From positions 1-32,993 of the forward strand of contig JAQAJI010000039.1 in assembly GCA_028278665.1 (NCBI GenBank): a stretch of 32,993 nucleotides of DNA. Direction: 5' to 3'. The translations under genes were made by a program, and so were the position numbers. Shown here piece by piece: positions 1 through 10,349 of this stretch (positions within the stretch are counted from its first letter, which is position 1; every line of letters starts with the position of its first letter). The notes below the pieces were generated by a model. That model saw nothing but the letters and a program-made list of their open reading frames with translations, made no database searches and was not told the DNA's origin. This stretch comes from Candidatus Rariloculus versatilis (GTDB taxonomy: Bacteria; Pseudomonadota; Gammaproteobacteria; Steroidobacterales; Rariloculaceae).

Positions 1-494
1 TAGTCCGTCTTCGCGGCACGGCTGAAGTCCAGGCGCGTGAGCAGCGCTGCGTCGTCCGTGAACCCGTTGCTCGCGGGGCCGCCGTTGGCCGCACCGATCG
101 ACGCGAAGCGCGCGATGAGACCGGCAAGCAGCGAATCTGTTTCGGCACTCGATGCCGCAATCCGGATGTCGTAGTGCGCCGTCCAGAATCCTTCCGGATC
201 GTCGGGCGGCGCGTGCCACAAATCATCGTCCTGCCGGTAGATCACGAGCGGACGCCGCCCGGGAGTCACGACCAGGACCGATCCCGGCAGCTCCGTGAGG
301 GGCAGCCATGCGGCAAACCAGGGGTCCACGCGAAACGGCGCAGTCGTGTCGTCCCGGGGGTAGTTCTGCAGCTCGCCCGAGAAGATCGCGATGCCGTCGA
401 AATCCGTCTCGGCCAGTGCGGTTTCGAACCGCGCCGCCATGGTGTCGACGTGGCGCGCGTAGAGTGTCGGCAGGTCGGGCTCGGCGGAAGTCAT
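1..494 (-). CDS. pepQ: Xaa-Pro dipeptidase (prolidase) PepQ, N-terminal part, cut by window edge
   Basis: Translating the minus strand from the ATG at 492-494 gives an open frame to the window edge (about 164 residues, no stop). It follows the N-terminal, non-catalytic domain of gammaproteobacterial PepQ: an N-terminal LYARH segment, then FSGELQNYPRDD, FRVDPWFAAWLPLTELPGS, a WHAPPDDPEGFWT block matching the family's YWH...FWT, and finally a KTD matching the FKTEYE that precedes the metallopeptidase domain. PepQ is a cytosolic, Mn-dependent pita-bread peptidase that cleaves X-Pro dipeptides. The metal ligands lie in the missing C-terminal part, so activity cannot be judged. No good Shine-Dalgarno precedes this ATG, but the start matches the usual N-terminus. 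The gene diverges from the gamma-glutamyltransferase-family gene across about 285 bp. Confidence 0.9.
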   Translation of the reverse strand, partial: MTSAEPDLPTLYARHVDTMAARFETALAETDFDGIAIFSGELQNYPRDDTTAPFRVDPWFAAWLPLTELPGSVLVVTPGRRPLVIYRQDDDLWHAPPDDPEGFWTAHYDIRIAASSAETDSLLAGLIARFASIGAANGGPASNGFTDDAALLTRLDFSRAAKTD

Positions 495-666
495 CGGGGA
501 GCCTGCAGCGTGGAAGGTCGCGATCGCGAAAATTTGCTGTCGCCGTTCCTTCGGTCGATCGAGTGAGGAGAGTATCGGACCATATTTGATGAAATCGATC
601 GGAGTAAGGGGCGGATGAGAGCGGATTTGCAGCTACGAACCCCTGCGGTGCGGGCTCCTGAGCTTT

Positions 667-711
667 CGAACGACCGTTCGCGTTGGTTAAACGTGCAATC
701 TCGGGAATAAT
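667..711 (+). promoter_or_regulatory. Candidate promoter with adjacent palindrome upstream of ggt-family gene
   Basis: In the pepQ/ggt divergent gap there is TTGGTT at 683-688 and AATAAT at 706-711, separated by 17 bp, resembling sigma-70 -35 and -10 boxes reading toward the ggt gene. Directly upstream lies a perfect palindrome, CGAACG-AC-CGTTCG (667-680), shaped like the site of a dimeric (for example TetR-type) regulator. The -35 box is weak. The regulator is unknown and the assignment is inference from base pattern only. Confidence 0.35.
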
Positions 712-779
712 AGGCGTCCCTGTTCACATCTACCAGGCAGCGGGGCCGCTGCGGCCGCGACCTGCCGAACCAGATCCGC

Positions 780-2429
780 TTGGACCGTCCCTTCGGAAAC
801 CACTTTGCGACGCGCTCGCTCGTCATGGCCGGGCGCGGCATGGTCGCGACGAGCCAGCCGCTTGCGAGCGGAGTGGGGCTTGAGATCCTGCGTCGCGGAG
901 GGTCGGCGGTGGACGCCGCGATCGCTGCGAATGCGGCGCTCGGCCTCATGGAGCCGACCGGCTGCGGCATCGGCGGAGACCTGTTCGCGATCGTCTGGGC
1001 CGAGTCGCAGCGCAAGCTCTTCGGGCTCAACGCGAGCGGCCGCTCGCCGCTGGGCATGACACGTTCGCATCTGGACGACCTGAACCTCGCGCAGATACCA
1101 CAGTCCGGACCGTTGTCGGTCAGCGTGCCCGGAGCCGTGGACGGCTGGTTCGAACTGCACGCAAGGTTCGGCGAACTGTCGATGCGCGAAATCCTGCAAC
1201 CTGTGATCGGCTACGCGCGCGAGGGCTTTCCGGTCAGCGAGATCATCGCGGGGTACTGGGCTGCCGATGTCGAGCGGCTCGGCGCCTTGCCCGGTCTGAC
1301 CGAGGTCTTTGCGCCGACGGGCCGCGCGCCCGCAGCCGGCGATACGTTCCGGAATCCACGGCTCTCGGAAGCCTATGAACTCATCGCGGCCGATGGCCGC
1401 CACGCGTTCTACGACGGCCCGATCGCCGCGGAGATCGTCGCGATTGTCCGGGCCCAGGGTGGTTTTCTGAGCCTCGAGGATCTCGGCGCTCACGCCTCCG
1501 AATGGGTCGATCCCGTGGCGTCGAACTATCGCGGCTACGACGTCTGGGAATTGCCGCCGAACGGGCAGGGCATCGCCGTGCTGCAGATGCTGAACCTGCT
1601 CGAGGGCTTCGATCTCGGTACGCTCCAGTGGGGCAGCGCCGAGCACCTGCACCTCCTGGTCGAGGCGAAGAAGCTGGCTTTCGAGGATCGGGCGCGCCAC
1701 TACGCCGACCCCGCATTCGCCGACGTTCCCGTGGCCGCGCTGATCGGCAAGGACTACGCGGCCGAGCGCCGCCGGCTGATTTGTCAGGACGCCGTGCTGA
1801 CCGAGCCCTCCTGGGGCGACCCGCGCGCACTGGATGCCGGCGACACGGTTTATCTCGCGGCTGCCGATGCGGCAGGCAACATGGTGTCGCTGATACAAAG
1901 CAACTATCGGGGCATGGGCTCCGGCGTCGTTGCGCGCCGATTCGGTTTCGGACTGCAGAACCGCGGCGAGGCGTTCAGCCTCGAGCACGGCCATCCGAAC
2001 GCCTACGCGCCCGGCAAGCGGCCGTTTCATACCATCATTCCGGGCTTCGTCACGCGCGACGGCAACCCGGTCATGGCGTTCGGCGTCATGGGCGCGGCGA
2101 TGCAGCCGCAGGGCCAGGTCCAGGTGCTCAGCAACATCGTCGACTTCGGCATGAACGCGCAGGAAGCCGGAGACGCACCGCGGGTCCGCCACGACGGTTC
2201 GAGCGAGCCCACGGGCGGGCGCATCCGCGGCGGCGGAACGGTTTGCCTGGAATCGGGCTTCCCCGACGCGACGCCAGCGGGGCTCACCCGACTCGGCCAC
2301 GTCGTCGGACGCCCGGATGCCGGCGAAGGCGGTTTCGGCGGCTATCAGGCGATAATGCGCGACAGCGAACGCAGGCTGTATCTCGGCGCATCGGAATCGC
2401 GCAAGGACGGCTGCGCGTCGGGTTTTTGA
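780..2429 (+). CDS. Gamma-glutamyltransferase family protein (Ntn hydrolase)
   Basis: A 549-residue protein of the gamma-glutamyltranspeptidase superfamily, whose members make an autocatalytically cleaved precursor with a Thr nucleophile at the start of the small subunit. Visible landmarks are [11 protein letters not shown] near the N-terminus, [29 protein letters not shown], the nucleophile region [10 protein letters not shown] with the likely catalytic Thr at about residue 356, [19 protein letters not shown] and [16 protein letters not shown]. No signal peptide is seen, so it is probably cytoplasmic, unlike periplasmic E. coli Ggt; it looks closer to the YwrD-like branch. The substrate is not predictable: glutathione hydrolysis, transpeptidation or acylase activity are all possible. 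The start is TTG at 780, chosen because homologues carry about 15-20 residues before the [12 protein letters not shown] block; ATG 825 is the alternative. trpS follows 86 bp downstream. Confidence 0.88.
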   Translation: MDRPFGNHFATRSLVMAGRGMVATSQPLASGVGLEILRRGGSAVDAAIAANAALGLMEPTGCGIGGDLFAIVWAESQRKLFGLNASGRSPLGMTRSHLDDLNLAQIPQSGPLSVSVPGAVDGWFELHARFGELSMREILQPVIGYAREGFPVSEIIAGYWAADVERLGALPGLTEVFAPTGRAPAAGDTFRNPRLSEAYELIAADGRHAFYDGPIAAEIVAIVRAQGGFLSLEDLGAHASEWVDPVASNYRGYDVWELPPNGQGIAVLQMLNLLEGFDLGTLQWGSAEHLHLLVEAKKLAFEDRARHYADPAFADVPVAALIGKDYAAERRRLICQDAVLTEPSWGDPRALDAGDTVYLAAADAAGNMVSLIQSNYRGMGSGVVARRFGFGLQNRGEAFSLEHGHPNAYAPGKRPFHTIIPGFVTRDGNPVMAFGVMGAAMQPQGQVQVLSNIVDFGMNAQEAGDAPRVRHDGSSEPTGGRIRGGGTVCLESGFPDATPAGLTRLGHVVGRPDAGEGGFGGYQAIMRDSERRLYLGASESRKDGCASGF

Positions 2430-2515
2430 GGACGGGACCGACGCTGCAACACGCCAGCGCCGGCACGGAGATTTCGGCGCCGCTGCGCATCGGCTTATCA
2501 AGGGCGAAACTGACG

Positions 2516-3520
2516 ATGGAAACGGTATTGACGGGGATCACGACGACGGGCACGCCGCACATCGGCAACTACGTCGGCGCGATCCGCCCGGCGGTCGAGG
2601 CGAGCACTCGCGGCGACGCGCGCTCGTTCTTCTTTCTCGCCGACTATCACTCGCTCGTGAAGAGCACGGACCCGGATCTCGTTGCGCGCTCGACGCTCGA
2701 GATCGCTGCCGCCTGGCTCGCCGCCGGCCTCGACCCCGAGAAAGTCCTGCTCTATCGGCAGTCCGACATCCCCGAGATTCCCGAGCTTGCATGGATTCTC
2801 ACCTGCGTTACGGCCAAGGGGCTCATGAACCGGGCGCACGCCTACAAGGCCGCGGTCGCCGAGAACGAAGCCGGCGGCGGCAAGGACCCCGACCGCGGCA
2901 TCACCATGGGACTTTTCAGCTATCCGATCCTCATGACGGCCGACATCCTCATGTTCAACGCGCACAAGGTGCCCGTCGGCCGCGACCAGAAACAGCACGT
3001 GGAAATGGCGCGCGATATTGCGGCTCGCTTCAATCACCATTTCGGCGATACCTTCGTGCTGCCGGAAGCGGATATCCGCGAGGAAACGGCCGTGCTGCCC
3101 GGGCTCGACGGCCGCAAGATGTCCAAGAGCTACGGCAACTCGATTCCGCTGTTCCTGCCGGAGAAGCGCCTGCGCAAAGCGATCATGAAGATCAGGACGA
3201 ACTCGCAGTTGCCCGGGGAACCGAAGGACCCCGATGCCAGCACGCTGTTCAAGATCTACCAGGCATTCGCGACGCCCGCGGAGACCGAGGCGATCCGCGG
3301 CCGCTACCGCGAAGGGATCGGCTGGGGGGAGATGAAGCAGCTCCTGTTCGAGTACATCAACGAGCATCTGCGCGCGGCGCGCGAGGAGCACGCGCGGCTC
3401 ATTGCGGCGCCCGGCCACGTCGAACGCCTGTTGCAACAGGGCGCCGAGAAGGCGCGCGCCGTGAGCCGGCCGTTCCTCGAAGAGATCCGCAGCCGCGTCG
3501 GGCTCAGACGGCTCGGCTGA
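2516..3520 (+). CDS. trpS: Tryptophanyl-tRNA synthetase
   Basis: Class Ic aminoacyl-tRNA synthetase that charges tRNA-Trp with tryptophan in the cytosol. At 334 residues it has the normal length for bacterial TrpRS. The HIGH-like signature is PHIGN (residues 14-18) within [13 protein letters not shown], and the KMSKS loop is at residues 201-205 ([11 protein letters not shown]). The [15 protein letters not shown] and [17 protein letters not shown] blocks that form the Trp and adenylate pocket are intact. The reading frame is open far upstream, but homology begins at ATG 2516, with AAGGG about 10 nt before it. The 3' end overlaps the convergent aminotransferase gene by 17 bp, so the two share a termination zone. 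Confidence 0.97.
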   Translation: METVLTGITTTGTPHIGNYVGAIRPAVEASTRGDARSFFFLADYHSLVKSTDPDLVARSTLEIAAAWLAAGLDPEKVLLYRQSDIPEIPELAWILTCVTAKGLMNRAHAYKAAVAENEAGGGKDPDRGITMGLFSYPILMTADILMFNAHKVPVGRDQKQHVEMARDIAARFNHHFGDTFVLPEADIREETAVLPGLDGRKMSKSYGNSIPLFLPEKRLRKAIMKIRTNSQLPGEPKDPDASTLFKIYQAFATPAETEAIRGRYREGIGWGEMKQLLFEYINEHLRAAREEHARLIAAPGHVERLLQQGAEKARAVSRPFLEEIRSRVGLRRLG

Positions 3521-4742
3521 GCGAGGCTTCCGTCGCCGCGGCGCGTTGCGCGCGGATCCACGCGAACGCTTCGGCGAGCGCGCGCGATTGCTCCCGGTTC
3601 ATTGCGGCGACGTTCACGCGCGCCGGCGGCAGCATGTAGATGTGGAACCGGCTCTCCATGAGCAACTGCTCCTCGGCGCTGATCGGCAGGCAGGAGAACA
3701 TCCCCTGCTGCCGTTCGATGAAGCTTGCGTCGAAGCCCGGATTCGCAGCCTCGATCGTGGTGCGCAGCCCGGCCCGCAACTCGATTATGCGGGCACGCAC
3801 GGCGTCGAGTTCCGCCCGCCAGAGCGCCTCGAGTTCCGGTGTGGAGAGGATTTCGTTGACGATCGCCGCGCCCTGTTCGGGCGCCATGAAATAGAGCTGC
3901 CGCAACGTGTCGCGCAGCTTGCGGCGGACGGCTTCGGCATTGCGCGCTTCGGGCGGCAGCAGGATCGACAGCAGTCCCGCCCGGTCGCGGTACACGCCGA
4001 ACGATTTCGACGACGACACGGTCAGCAGCATTTCGGGAACGCTTGACGCCAGCAGCCGAACGCCTGCGACATCGGCATCGATGCCCCGACCGAAGCCCTG
4101 GTAGGCCACATCGACGAACGGTATCGCTCCGGTCTCGACCGCGACATCGGTGACGGCCTGCCACAGATCGGGCGTCAGGTCCTCGCCGGTCGGGTTGTGG
4201 CAGCAGCCGTGCAGCAGCAGCAGATCGCCGGCGCGCATCGACCGAAGGTCATCGAGCATTCCTGCAGCGTCCAGGCTGGCACGGTGGCTGTCGTAGTAGC
4301 GGTAGCTCTGGATCTGCATGCCGGCCTGCTCGAAGAACTCGATCTGGTGGCCCCAGACCGGTGTCGAAACCCATACCGCGCTGTCCGTGGACAAGCCATG
4401 AACGAGTTCGGCGGCCGCCCTGAGCGCCGCACCCGCGCCCGGTGTCTGCGCGGAAACGATCCTGCCGCCGGCGAGCGCCGCGTGATCTTCGCCAAGCACG
4501 AGCGTTTCGACGCGGCGGCAATAGTCGAGATTTCCGAGCGGCGAGCGGTAGGTCTTCGAGAGGTTGCGCTCGTATAGCCGGCCTTCCGCGTTCCGCACGG
4601 CCTGCATGACGGGCACATTGCCGGAATCGTCGCGGAAGACGCCGATGCCGAGATCGATCTTGCCGGGATGCGTGTCGTTCGCAAGCCGCACGAACATCGA
4701 CTCGATCGGGTCGTTCGGGTGGTCGTTGAGGTTCCTGAGCAT
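3504..4742 (-). CDS. tyrB: Aromatic/aspartate aminotransferase (class I, PLP-dependent)
   Basis: A 412-residue fold-type I aminotransferase of the AspC/TyrB group, which moves amino groups between aspartate or aromatic amino acids and 2-oxoglutarate. Seen in order: [14 protein letters not shown] near the N-terminus, [38 protein letters not shown] (Asp for the PLP ring nitrogen and Tyr for its hydroxyl), [14 protein letters not shown] (the PLP-binding Lys and a phosphate-binding Arg), an Arg equivalent to the distal-carboxylate Arg in [13 protein letters not shown], and the alpha-carboxylate Arg in ARVNVAAM. The C-terminus has an Ala/Arg-rich tail of about 15 residues. AGGGA lies 7 nt before the start ATG. 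It stands downstream of uvrA on the same strand; tyrB near uvrA-ssb also occurs in E. coli. Aspartate versus aromatic preference cannot be told from sequence. Confidence 0.9.
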   Translation of the reverse strand: MLRNLNDHPNDPIESMFVRLANDTHPGKIDLGIGVFRDDSGNVPVMQAVRNAEGRLYERNLSKTYRSPLGNLDYCRRVETLVLGEDHAALAGGRIVSAQTPGAGAALRAAAELVHGLSTDSAVWVSTPVWGHQIEFFEQAGMQIQSYRYYDSHRASLDAAGMLDDLRSMRAGDLLLLHGCCHNPTGEDLTPDLWQAVTDVAVETGAIPFVDVAYQGFGRGIDADVAGVRLLASSVPEMLLTVSSSKSFGVYRDRAGLLSILLPPEARNAEAVRRKLRDTLRQLYFMAPEQGAAIVNEILSTPELEALWRAELDAVRARIIELRAGLRTTIEAANPGFDASFIERQQGMFSCLPISAEEQLLMESRFHIYMLPPARVNVAAMNREQSRALAEAFAWIRAQRAAATEASLSRAV

Positions 4743-4869
4743 GGGAGTGTCCCTGCTACCGGCGGCGGCGATTGCTTGTCCCGTCCGATACGCGCGATGC
4801 CGGCTGAGATACGTTTTGCCGGCCGGCGTGCAACCCTGTCGAGTGCTGAGCGACTTGTTTCATCGCCGA

Positions 4870-7731
4870 CTACGTATCCCGCGCAGCCACACGCTGGTCC
4901 GCGCCGGGCAGGACGCCCCGCAGCGCCGCGCCCGTATGCGAACGAGGATCGCCTGCGATGGCTTCCGGCGGGCCGACGGCGACGACCTCGCCGCCCCCGG
5001 AGCCGCCCTCCGGGCCGAGATCGATGATCCAGTCCGCCGTCTTGATCACCTCGAGATTGTGTTCGATGACGACAACCGTGTTGCCCTTGTCGCGCAAACG
5101 GTAAAGCACCTCGAGCAGTTGCGCGATGTCGTGGAAGTGCAGTCCGGTCGTCGGTTCGTCGAGGATGTAGAGCGTCGATCCGGTGCTGCGTTTGGAGAGT
5201 TCCCTGGCGAGCTTGACGCGCTGGGCTTCGCCGCCGGATAGCGTCGTCGCATTCTGGCCGAGTTCGATATAGGACAGGCCAACCGCGTCGAGCGTACCGA
5301 GCTTCCTGGCGATCTGCGGGACGTTGCGGAAGAACTCGAGCCCCTCCTCAACGGTCATGGTCAGAACATCCGAAATGTTCTTGCCCTTGTACCTGACGTC
5401 GAGCGTTTCGCGGTTGTAGCGTTTGCCCTGGCAGACGTCGCAACGCACGTAGACGTCCGGCAGGAAGTGCATCTCGACCTTGATGACGCCGTCCCCCTGG
5501 CAGGACTCGCAACGGCCTCCGCGGACGTTGAAGCTGAATCTCCCGGGCTGGTAGCCCCGCGAGCGCGACTCCTGGGTTGCTGCGAAAAGATCGCGGATCG
5601 GCGTGAAGAGGCCCGTGTACGTGGCCGGATTCGAGCGCGGCGTGCGACCGATCGGGCTCTGGCTGATTTCGATCACGCGGTCGAAGTGCTCGAGTCCTTC
5701 GACGTCGTCATACTTCGCCGGGTCCGCGCCGCTGTTGTTGATGGCGCGCGCCGCAAGCCGATACACGGTGTCGTTGATCAGCGTGCTCTTGCCCGAGCCC
5801 GACACGCCCGTGACGCAGATCAGGAGCCCCACCGGGATTTCGACGTCAATGGCCTTGAGGTTGTTGCCGCGCGCACCGCGCACCCTCAGCACGGTCTGCT
5901 CGTCGAAATGCCGGCGGGTCGCGGGCAGGGGGATCTTGCGCCGGCCCGTCAGGTACTGCCCGGTCAGCGAGGCAGGTTCGGCACAGATTTCTTCGGGCGT
6001 GCCCCGGGCGACGATCTTGCCGCCGTGCACTCCCGCGCCCGGGCCGAGATCGACGACGTGATCTGCGGCGAGGATGGCATCGGCGTCGTGTTCGACCACG
6101 AGCACGGTATTGCCGAGATCGCGCAGGTTGAGCAGCGTATCGAGCAACCGCCTGTGGTCGCGTTGGTGCAGGCCGATCGACGGTTCGTCGAGGATGTACA
6201 TGACGCCCACGAGGCCCGAACCGATCTGGCTTGCGAGCCGGATACGCTGCGCCTCGCCGCCCGACAGCGTCTCGGCGCTGCGGTCGAGCGTGAGGTAGCC
6301 GAGTCCGACGTCGGCGAGGAATCTGAGCCGGTCGCGAATCTCCTTGACGATCTTCCCGGCGATCTCGCCGCGCCAGCCGGCGAGCTTCAGATCGCTCAGG
6401 AATTCGAGCGCCCGGTTTACGCTCAGGGCATTGATCTGGGGCAGGGCGCGATCGTCGACGAACACGTTGCGGGCCGCTTCGTTGAGGCGCGTGCCGCCGC
6501 AGCTTCCGCAGGGCTGCACGCTCTGATACCTGCCGAGCTGCTCGCGCACCGCGCTCGACTCGGTTTCCCGGAAGCGGCGCTGCATATTGGGCAGGATGCC
6601 CTCAAAGGTGTGCCGCCACTGGTTCTCGGCGCCCTTCGCGTTGACGTAGCGAAACCGGATGCGCTCGCTGCCGCTGCCGTAGAGCACGATCTTGCGTATC
6701 CGCGACGGCAGCTTCTCGAACGGCGTCTCGATGTCGAAGCCGTAGTGCTCGCCGAGCGAGTTGATGACCCGGAAGAACCAGGGGTTGTTGCGGTCCCAGC
6801 CGCGAATCGCGCCGCCCGCGAGCGACAGCTGCGGGTACCTGACGATTCGCTCGACATCGAAGAACCGCCGCGCCCCGAGGCCGTCGCAATCCGAACACGC
6901 GCCGATCGGATTGTTGAAGGAAAACAGGCGCGGCTCGAGTTCGGCGATACTGTAGCCGCACTTCGGACAGGCGAACCGGTTGGAGAACACGATCGGCTCT
7001 CTCCGGGCTTCGTCCATGAACATGATCTGCGCGACTCCGTCGCCGATATCGAGCGCCGTCTCGAACGATTCGGCGAGCCTTAGCGCGATGTCGGGCCGGA
7101 TCCTGAGCCGGTCGATCACCGCTTCGATGTCATGCTTGACCTTGGGGTCGAGCGTGGGCGTCGCATCGAGGTCGAAAGTCGTACCGTCGATGCGCACGCG
7201 CACGAAACCCGCGGCGCGCAGTTCCGCGAGCTTTTCAGCGTGTTCGCCCTTGCGCGACTTGACTACTGGCGCGAGCAGGGCCGTGCGAGTGCCCTCGTTC
7301 AGCGCCAACACCTGGTCGACCATCTGCGTGACGCTTTGCGCCGCCAGCGTCGAGCCGTGCTCGGGGCAACGCGGGATGCCGGCGCGCGCGTAGAGCAGCC
7401 GGAGGTAATCGTGGATCTCGGTAACCGTGCCTACGGTCGAGCGCGGATTGTGCGACGTCGATTTCTGTTCGATTGAAATCGCCGGCGACAGCCCTTCGAT
7501 ATGGTCGACGTCGGGCTTCTCCATCATCGACAGGAACTGCCGCGCGTAGGCCGACAGCGACTCGACGTAGCGGCGCTGGCCTTCGGCATACAGCGTGTCG
7601 AAGGCGAGCGACGACTTGCCCGAGCCCGACAGACCCGTAAACACGATCAGCCGGTCGCGCGGCAGATCGAGGTCGATGCCCTGGAGATTGTGCGTGCGTG
7701 CGCCGCGGATCTGGATTTGCTGCGTCGCCAT
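4870..7731 (-). CDS. uvrA: Excinuclease ABC subunit A (UvrA)
   Basis: DNA-damage recognition ATPase of nucleotide excision repair; a UvrA dimer loads UvrB on lesions. The 953-residue product from ATG 7731 has the family's usual length. It shows both ABC modules: Walker [10 protein letters not shown] at residues 33-41, [22 protein letters not shown], a second Walker [22 protein letters not shown] and [10 protein letters not shown]. Zinc modules CPKCG...CSDC and CESC...CDVC and a C-x2-C pair (CGSC) are intact. A start at 7767 would add 12 hydrophobic residues not typical of Uvr[17 protein letters not shown] is the normal N-terminus. It diverges from ssb, as in E. coli. I see no obvious LexA-type CTGT-N8-ACAG operator in the gap. 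Confidence 0.97.
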   Translation of the reverse strand: MATQQIQIRGARTHNLQGIDLDLPRDRLIVFTGLSGSGKSSLAFDTLYAEGQRRYVESLSAYARQFLSMMEKPDVDHIEGLSPAISIEQKSTSHNPRSTVGTVTEIHDYLRLLYARAGIPRCPEHGSTLAAQSVTQMVDQVLALNEGTRTALLAPVVKSRKGEHAEKLAELRAAGFVRVRIDGTTFDLDATPTLDPKVKHDIEAVIDRLRIRPDIALRLAESFETALDIGDGVAQIMFMDEARREPIVFSNRFACPKCGYSIAELEPRLFSFNNPIGACSDCDGLGARRFFDVERIVRYPQLSLAGGAIRGWDRNNPWFFRVINSLGEHYGFDIETPFEKLPSRIRKIVLYGSGSERIRFRYVNAKGAENQWRHTFEGILPNMQRRFRETESSAVREQLGRYQSVQPCGSCGGTRLNEAARNVFVDDRALPQINALSVNRALEFLSDLKLAGWRGEIAGKIVKEIRDRLRFLADVGLGYLTLDRSAETLSGGEAQRIRLASQIGSGLVGVMYILDEPSIGLHQRDHRRLLDTLLNLRDLGNTVLVVEHDADAILAADHVVDLGPGAGVHGGKIVARGTPEEICAEPASLTGQYLTGRRKIPLPATRRHFDEQTVLRVRGARGNNLKAIDVEIPVGLLICVTGVSGSGKSTLINDTVYRLAARAINNSGADPAKYDDVEGLEHFDRVIEISQSPIGRTPRSNPATYTGLFTPIRDLFAATQESRSRGYQPGRFSFNVRGGRCESCQGDGVIKVEMHFLPDVYVRCDVCQGKRYNRETLDVRYKGKNISDVLTMTVEEGLEFFRNVPQIARKLGTLDAVGLSYIELGQNATTLSGGEAQRVKLARELSKRSTGSTLYILDEPTTGLHFHDIAQLLEVLYRLRDKGNTVVVIEHNLEVIKTADWIIDLGPEGGSGGGEVVAVGPPEAIAGDPRSHTGAALRGVLPGADQRVAARDT

Positions 7732-8044
7732 GAGCGGGATGAACGGGGCCGCGAGCCAAACGAGCACTATACGCTGCCCGGAAACTCCGGCGCAAAGCCG
7801 GCACGGCCCTGGTTCGATCGCCGCGTCGTACCGCCGTATGCCGGCGCGGTGCCGGGTTCCGGACGGTCCTGCAGCGGCCGGTCACGGGACGCCGCCGGAG
7901 TCCATCATTCGGACTGCAGGCATACGGCAATCCTGGTTGTCTCGCCGAGTTTTGCGCGTGTTTTCGCCTGGGGCAGCACGTACAATGTTCGCTGCGGAAC
8001 CGGGCGGCGAATCGGAGCCAATCCAACTCAACACAGGAACTCGA
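7732..8044. promoter_or_regulatory. uvrA-ssb divergent intergenic region
   Basis: A 313-bp stretch without a convincing gene. It must hold the promoters of uvrA (-) and ssb (+). The best -10 candidate toward ssb is TACAAT at 7981-7986, without a good -35 box 16-18 bp upstream. A short hairpin AGTCC-N7-GGACT lies at 7899-7915. AGGAA, ending 4 nt before the ATG at 8045, serves as the ssb ribosome-binding site. I found no canonical SOS box. Confidence 0.4.
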
Positions 8045-8491
8045 ATGGCAAGAGGCATCAACACGGTGATCCTGGGCGGCAATCTTGGCGCCGATCCGGA
8101 GACGCGCTACATGCCAAGCGGCGGCGCAGTAACGAACATACGGGTCGCGACCACGGATTCATGGCGCGACAAGGAAAGCGGTGAACAGCAGGAGCGCACC
8201 GAATGGCACAGCGTCGCCCTGTTCGGCCGCCTCGGAGAGATCGCCGGGGAATACCTCAGGAAGGGCAGGCAGGTCTACATCGAGGGCCGGCTCAGAACGC
8301 GAAAGTGGCAGGATCGCGACGGCAACGACCGCTACACGACCGAGATCATTGCCAACGAGATGCAGATGCTCGGCGGCCGCGCCGACGCCGGCGGCGCGCC
8401 GGCGAGACCGGCTCCGGCAGCGGCGCCCGCCGCCGCTGCGGCTGGCGGCACATCCGACTCAGGCGACTTCGACGACGATATCCCGTTCTAG
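8045..8491 (+). CDS. ssb: Single-stranded DNA-binding protein
   Basis: A 148-residue SSB that coats single-stranded DNA in replication, repair and recombination. The OB-fold occupies about residues 1-110 ([68 protein letters not shown]). A short Ala/Pro/Gly-rich disordered linker follows. The protein ends in the acidic tip DDDIPF, which docks partner proteins. The frame is open further upstream, but the family start is the ATG at 8045 with AGGAA just before it. It is divergent from uvrA, the classic arrangement. Confidence 0.97.
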   Translation: MARGINTVILGGNLGADPETRYMPSGGAVTNIRVATTDSWRDKESGEQQERTEWHSVALFGRLGEIAGEYLRKGRQVYIEGRLRTRKWQDRDGNDRYTTEIIANEMQMLGGRADAGGAPARPAPAAAPAAAAAGGTSDSGDFDDDIPF

Positions 8492-8551
8492 CCAGGCGCG
8501 ACGGTTCGGCGATGCCGCTGGTTTTGCGAAATCGAAAAGAGAGGTCTCGAC

Positions 8552-8844
8552 ATGTCTGTAAGCGTGATTCTCGAACTCAAGGCGAATCCGGCACCGGGGA
8601 CGGGTTGGTTGCGTTTTTCGGATCGATTCTGCCGGACACGCGCGCTTACGAGGGCTGTACGAGCGTCGACGTCCTGCAGAACCGGGACGATGCCGACAGG
8701 GTTGTGGTGGTGGAAGTGTGGGATTCCCACGAGCAATACGAACAATATCTGGCCTGGCAGCGGGACAGGGCTACCAGCGACCGGCTCATGAAGGCCCTCG
8801 CCGAGCCGCCGAGCATCCGCCAGTTCGACGAAACCGACGCCTGA
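8552..8844 (+). pseudogene. Antibiotic biosynthesis monooxygenase (ABM)-like small protein, frameshifted
   Basis: The 13 N-terminal codons from ATG 8552 ([13 protein letters not shown]) and a downstream frame starting [20 protein letters not shown] and ending QFDETDA at 8844 together make a typical 97-residue ABM-domain protein (dimeric ferredoxin-like fold, as in YgiN and HmoB-like proteins). They lie in different frames. Adding one G near 8590-8592 (CCGGCACC to CCGGGCACC) joins them exactly, giving 98 codons including the stop. As written, frame 1 instead runs to 8791 with an unrelated sequence. AGAGAGG lies 8 nt before the ATG. The gene sits 60 bp after ssb. It may be a real -1 mutation or a miscalled G run. 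The family includes quinol monooxygenases and haem-degrading enzymes; the function here is unknown. Confidence 0.75.
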
Positions 8845-8921
8845 GACGCGACCGTGGTGGCGGCGTTCCCGGCGTCGGCCTTGCCGGACGACCGACCCGA
8901 GTTTTATTTCACTGCGGCGCC

Positions 8922-8939
8922 GGCCGTTGCGCGGCCTTT
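8922..8939 (+). terminator. Weak hairpin between the ABM-like gene and miaB
   Basis: GGCCG-TTGCG-CGGCC (8922-8936) followed by TTT. The stem is only 5 bp and the T run is short, so intrinsic termination is doubtful. It lies in the 155-bp gap before miaB. Confidence 0.25.
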
Positions 8940-8999
8940 CGTGAAAGCGTAACGTTGCCGTCCCGATCGTCGACGGGTCGACTTCAGGGTTGCATCGGT

Positions 9000-10349
9000 T
9001 TGGGCGAACGCTTTTACATCAAGACTTTCGGTTGCCAGATGAACGAGTACGACTCGGCCAAGATGGCCGACGTGCTCGCCGAGTCGCTGGGCGCAAGCGC
9101 GGCCGAGTCGCCCGACGACGCCCGGATCCTGCTGCTCAACACCTGCTCGGTGCGCGAGAAGGCACAGGAGAAGGTGTTTTCCCTGCTCGGCAGGTGGCGT
9201 GCCCTGAAGGAGCGCCATCCGAACACGATCATCGGAGTCGGCGGCTGCGTCGCAAGCCAGGAGGGCGAGGCGATCGTCGCGCGCGCGCCATTCGTCGACG
9301 TCGTATTCGGGCCGCAGACGCTGCACCGGCTGCCCGAGATGATCGGCACGGTCCGTTCGGGCAAACGCAGCGTCGTCGACGTGAGCTTCCCCGAGATCGA
9401 GAAGTTCGACGCCATTCCCGAGCCGAGCAGCACCTCGTGCACGGCGTTCCTGTCGGTCATGGAAGGCTGCAGCAAGTACTGCACGTTCTGCGTCGTGCCC
9501 TATACGCGCGGCGAGGAGATCAGCCGCCCGCTCGACGATGTGATCGCCGAGGCCTGGCGGCTGGCGGAGCTCGGCGTCAGCGAGATCAACCTGCTCGGCC
9601 AGAACGTCAACGCCTATCGCGGGGAGGCGCATGGCGGGGGGACCGCCGATCTCGCGACGCTGATCCACTACATCGCTGCGATCGACGGCGTCGAGCGCAT
9701 CCGCTTCACGACCTCGCATCCGGCCGAGTTCACCGATTCGCTGGTCGAGGCTTATCGCGATGTCGACAAGCTCGCAAGCTATCTGCACCTGCCGGTTCAA
9801 AGCGGCTCGGACCGGATACTCAACGCGATGCGGCGCGGCTATACCGCGGCGGACTACCTCGCCAGGATCGAAGCCCTCAAGCGGGCGCGGCCGGGCCTGT
9901 CGATCTCATCGGACTTCATCGTCGGCTTTCCCGGCGAGACCGAGGCGGATTTCGAGGAGACGCTCGATCTGATCCGCGCCGTCGGTTTCGATCAGTCGTT
10001 CAGCTTCATTTTCAGCGCCCGGCCCGGCACGCCGGCTGCCGCACTCGACGATCCGGTGCCGCATGCGGCAAAGCAACGGCGCCTGGCGCGCCTGCAGGCG
10101 CTCGTCAACACCCAGGCCGCCTCGATCAGCCGCGCCATGGTCGGTTCGGTCGAGCGCGTTCTCGTCGAAAAGACGTCCAGGAAATCCGCTCGCGAGCTTG
10201 CCGGAAGAACCGAAAACAATCGCTGGGTCAATTTCCCCGCCGATCCGCGTCTCGTGGGACAGTTCGTCGACGTGGTGATCACCGAAGCTTTGCCCAACAG
10301 TCTGCGAGGCCGCCTGCAGAGCGTGGCAGCGCACCAGTCCGTTGCCTGA
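9000..10349 (+). CDS. miaB: tRNA-2-methylthio-N6-dimethylallyladenosine synthase MiaB
   Basis: Radical-SAM methylthiotransferase that adds a methylthio group to i6A37 of tRNAs reading UNN codons. From TTG 9000 it is 449 residues, the usual size. It carries the N-terminal [4Fe-4S] cysteines (TFGCQMN at residue 12, [18 protein letters not shown]), the radical-SAM cluster motif CSKYCTFC with cysteines 157, 161 and 164, [28 protein letters not shown] and a C-terminal TRAM domain. The only in-frame ATG near the start lies after the first cluster Cys, so it cannot be the start; TTG 9000 with AGGG 10 nt upstream fits best. It overlaps phoH by 8 nt, heading the conserved miaB-phoH-ybeY-corC-lnt cluster. 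Confidence 0.95.
   Translation: MGERFYIKTFGCQMNEYDSAKMADVLAESLGASAAESPDDARILLLNTCSVREKAQEKVFSLLGRWRALKERHPNTIIGVGGCVASQEGEAIVARAPFVDVVFGPQTLHRLPEMIGTVRSGKRSVVDVSFPEIEKFDAIPEPSSTSCTAFLSVMEGCSKYCTFCVVPYTRGEEISRPLDDVIAEAWRLAELGVSEINLLGQNVNAYRGEAHGGGTADLATLIHYIAAIDGVERIRFTTSHPAEFTDSLVEAYRDVDKLASYLHLPVQSGSDRILNAMRRGYTAADYLARIEALKRARPGLSISSDFIVGFPGETEADFEETLDLIRAVGFDQSFSFIFSARPGTPAAALDDPVPHAAKQRRLARLQALVNTQAASISRAMVGSVERVLVEKTSRKSARELAGRTENNRWVNFPADPRLVGQFVDVVITEALPNSLRGRLQSVAAHQSVA

Noticed and set aside
687-2501. A 604-codon open frame on the minus strand opposite the ggt-family gene
   Set aside because: No recognisable motif; antisense shadow of a gene with strong family motifs.
4743-4869. Intrinsic terminator after uvrA (GCCGGCCGGC)
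   Set aside because: It is a plain palindrome without loop or T tract; no convincing terminator structure.
5467-7083. A 538-codon plus-strand frame opposite uvrA
   Set aside because: Antisense shadow; uvrA motifs are unbroken on the other strand.
8552-8844. Programmed -1 or +1 frameshifting in the ABM-like gene
   Set aside because: No slippery heptamer, stimulatory structure or family precedent; a single missing G explains it fully.
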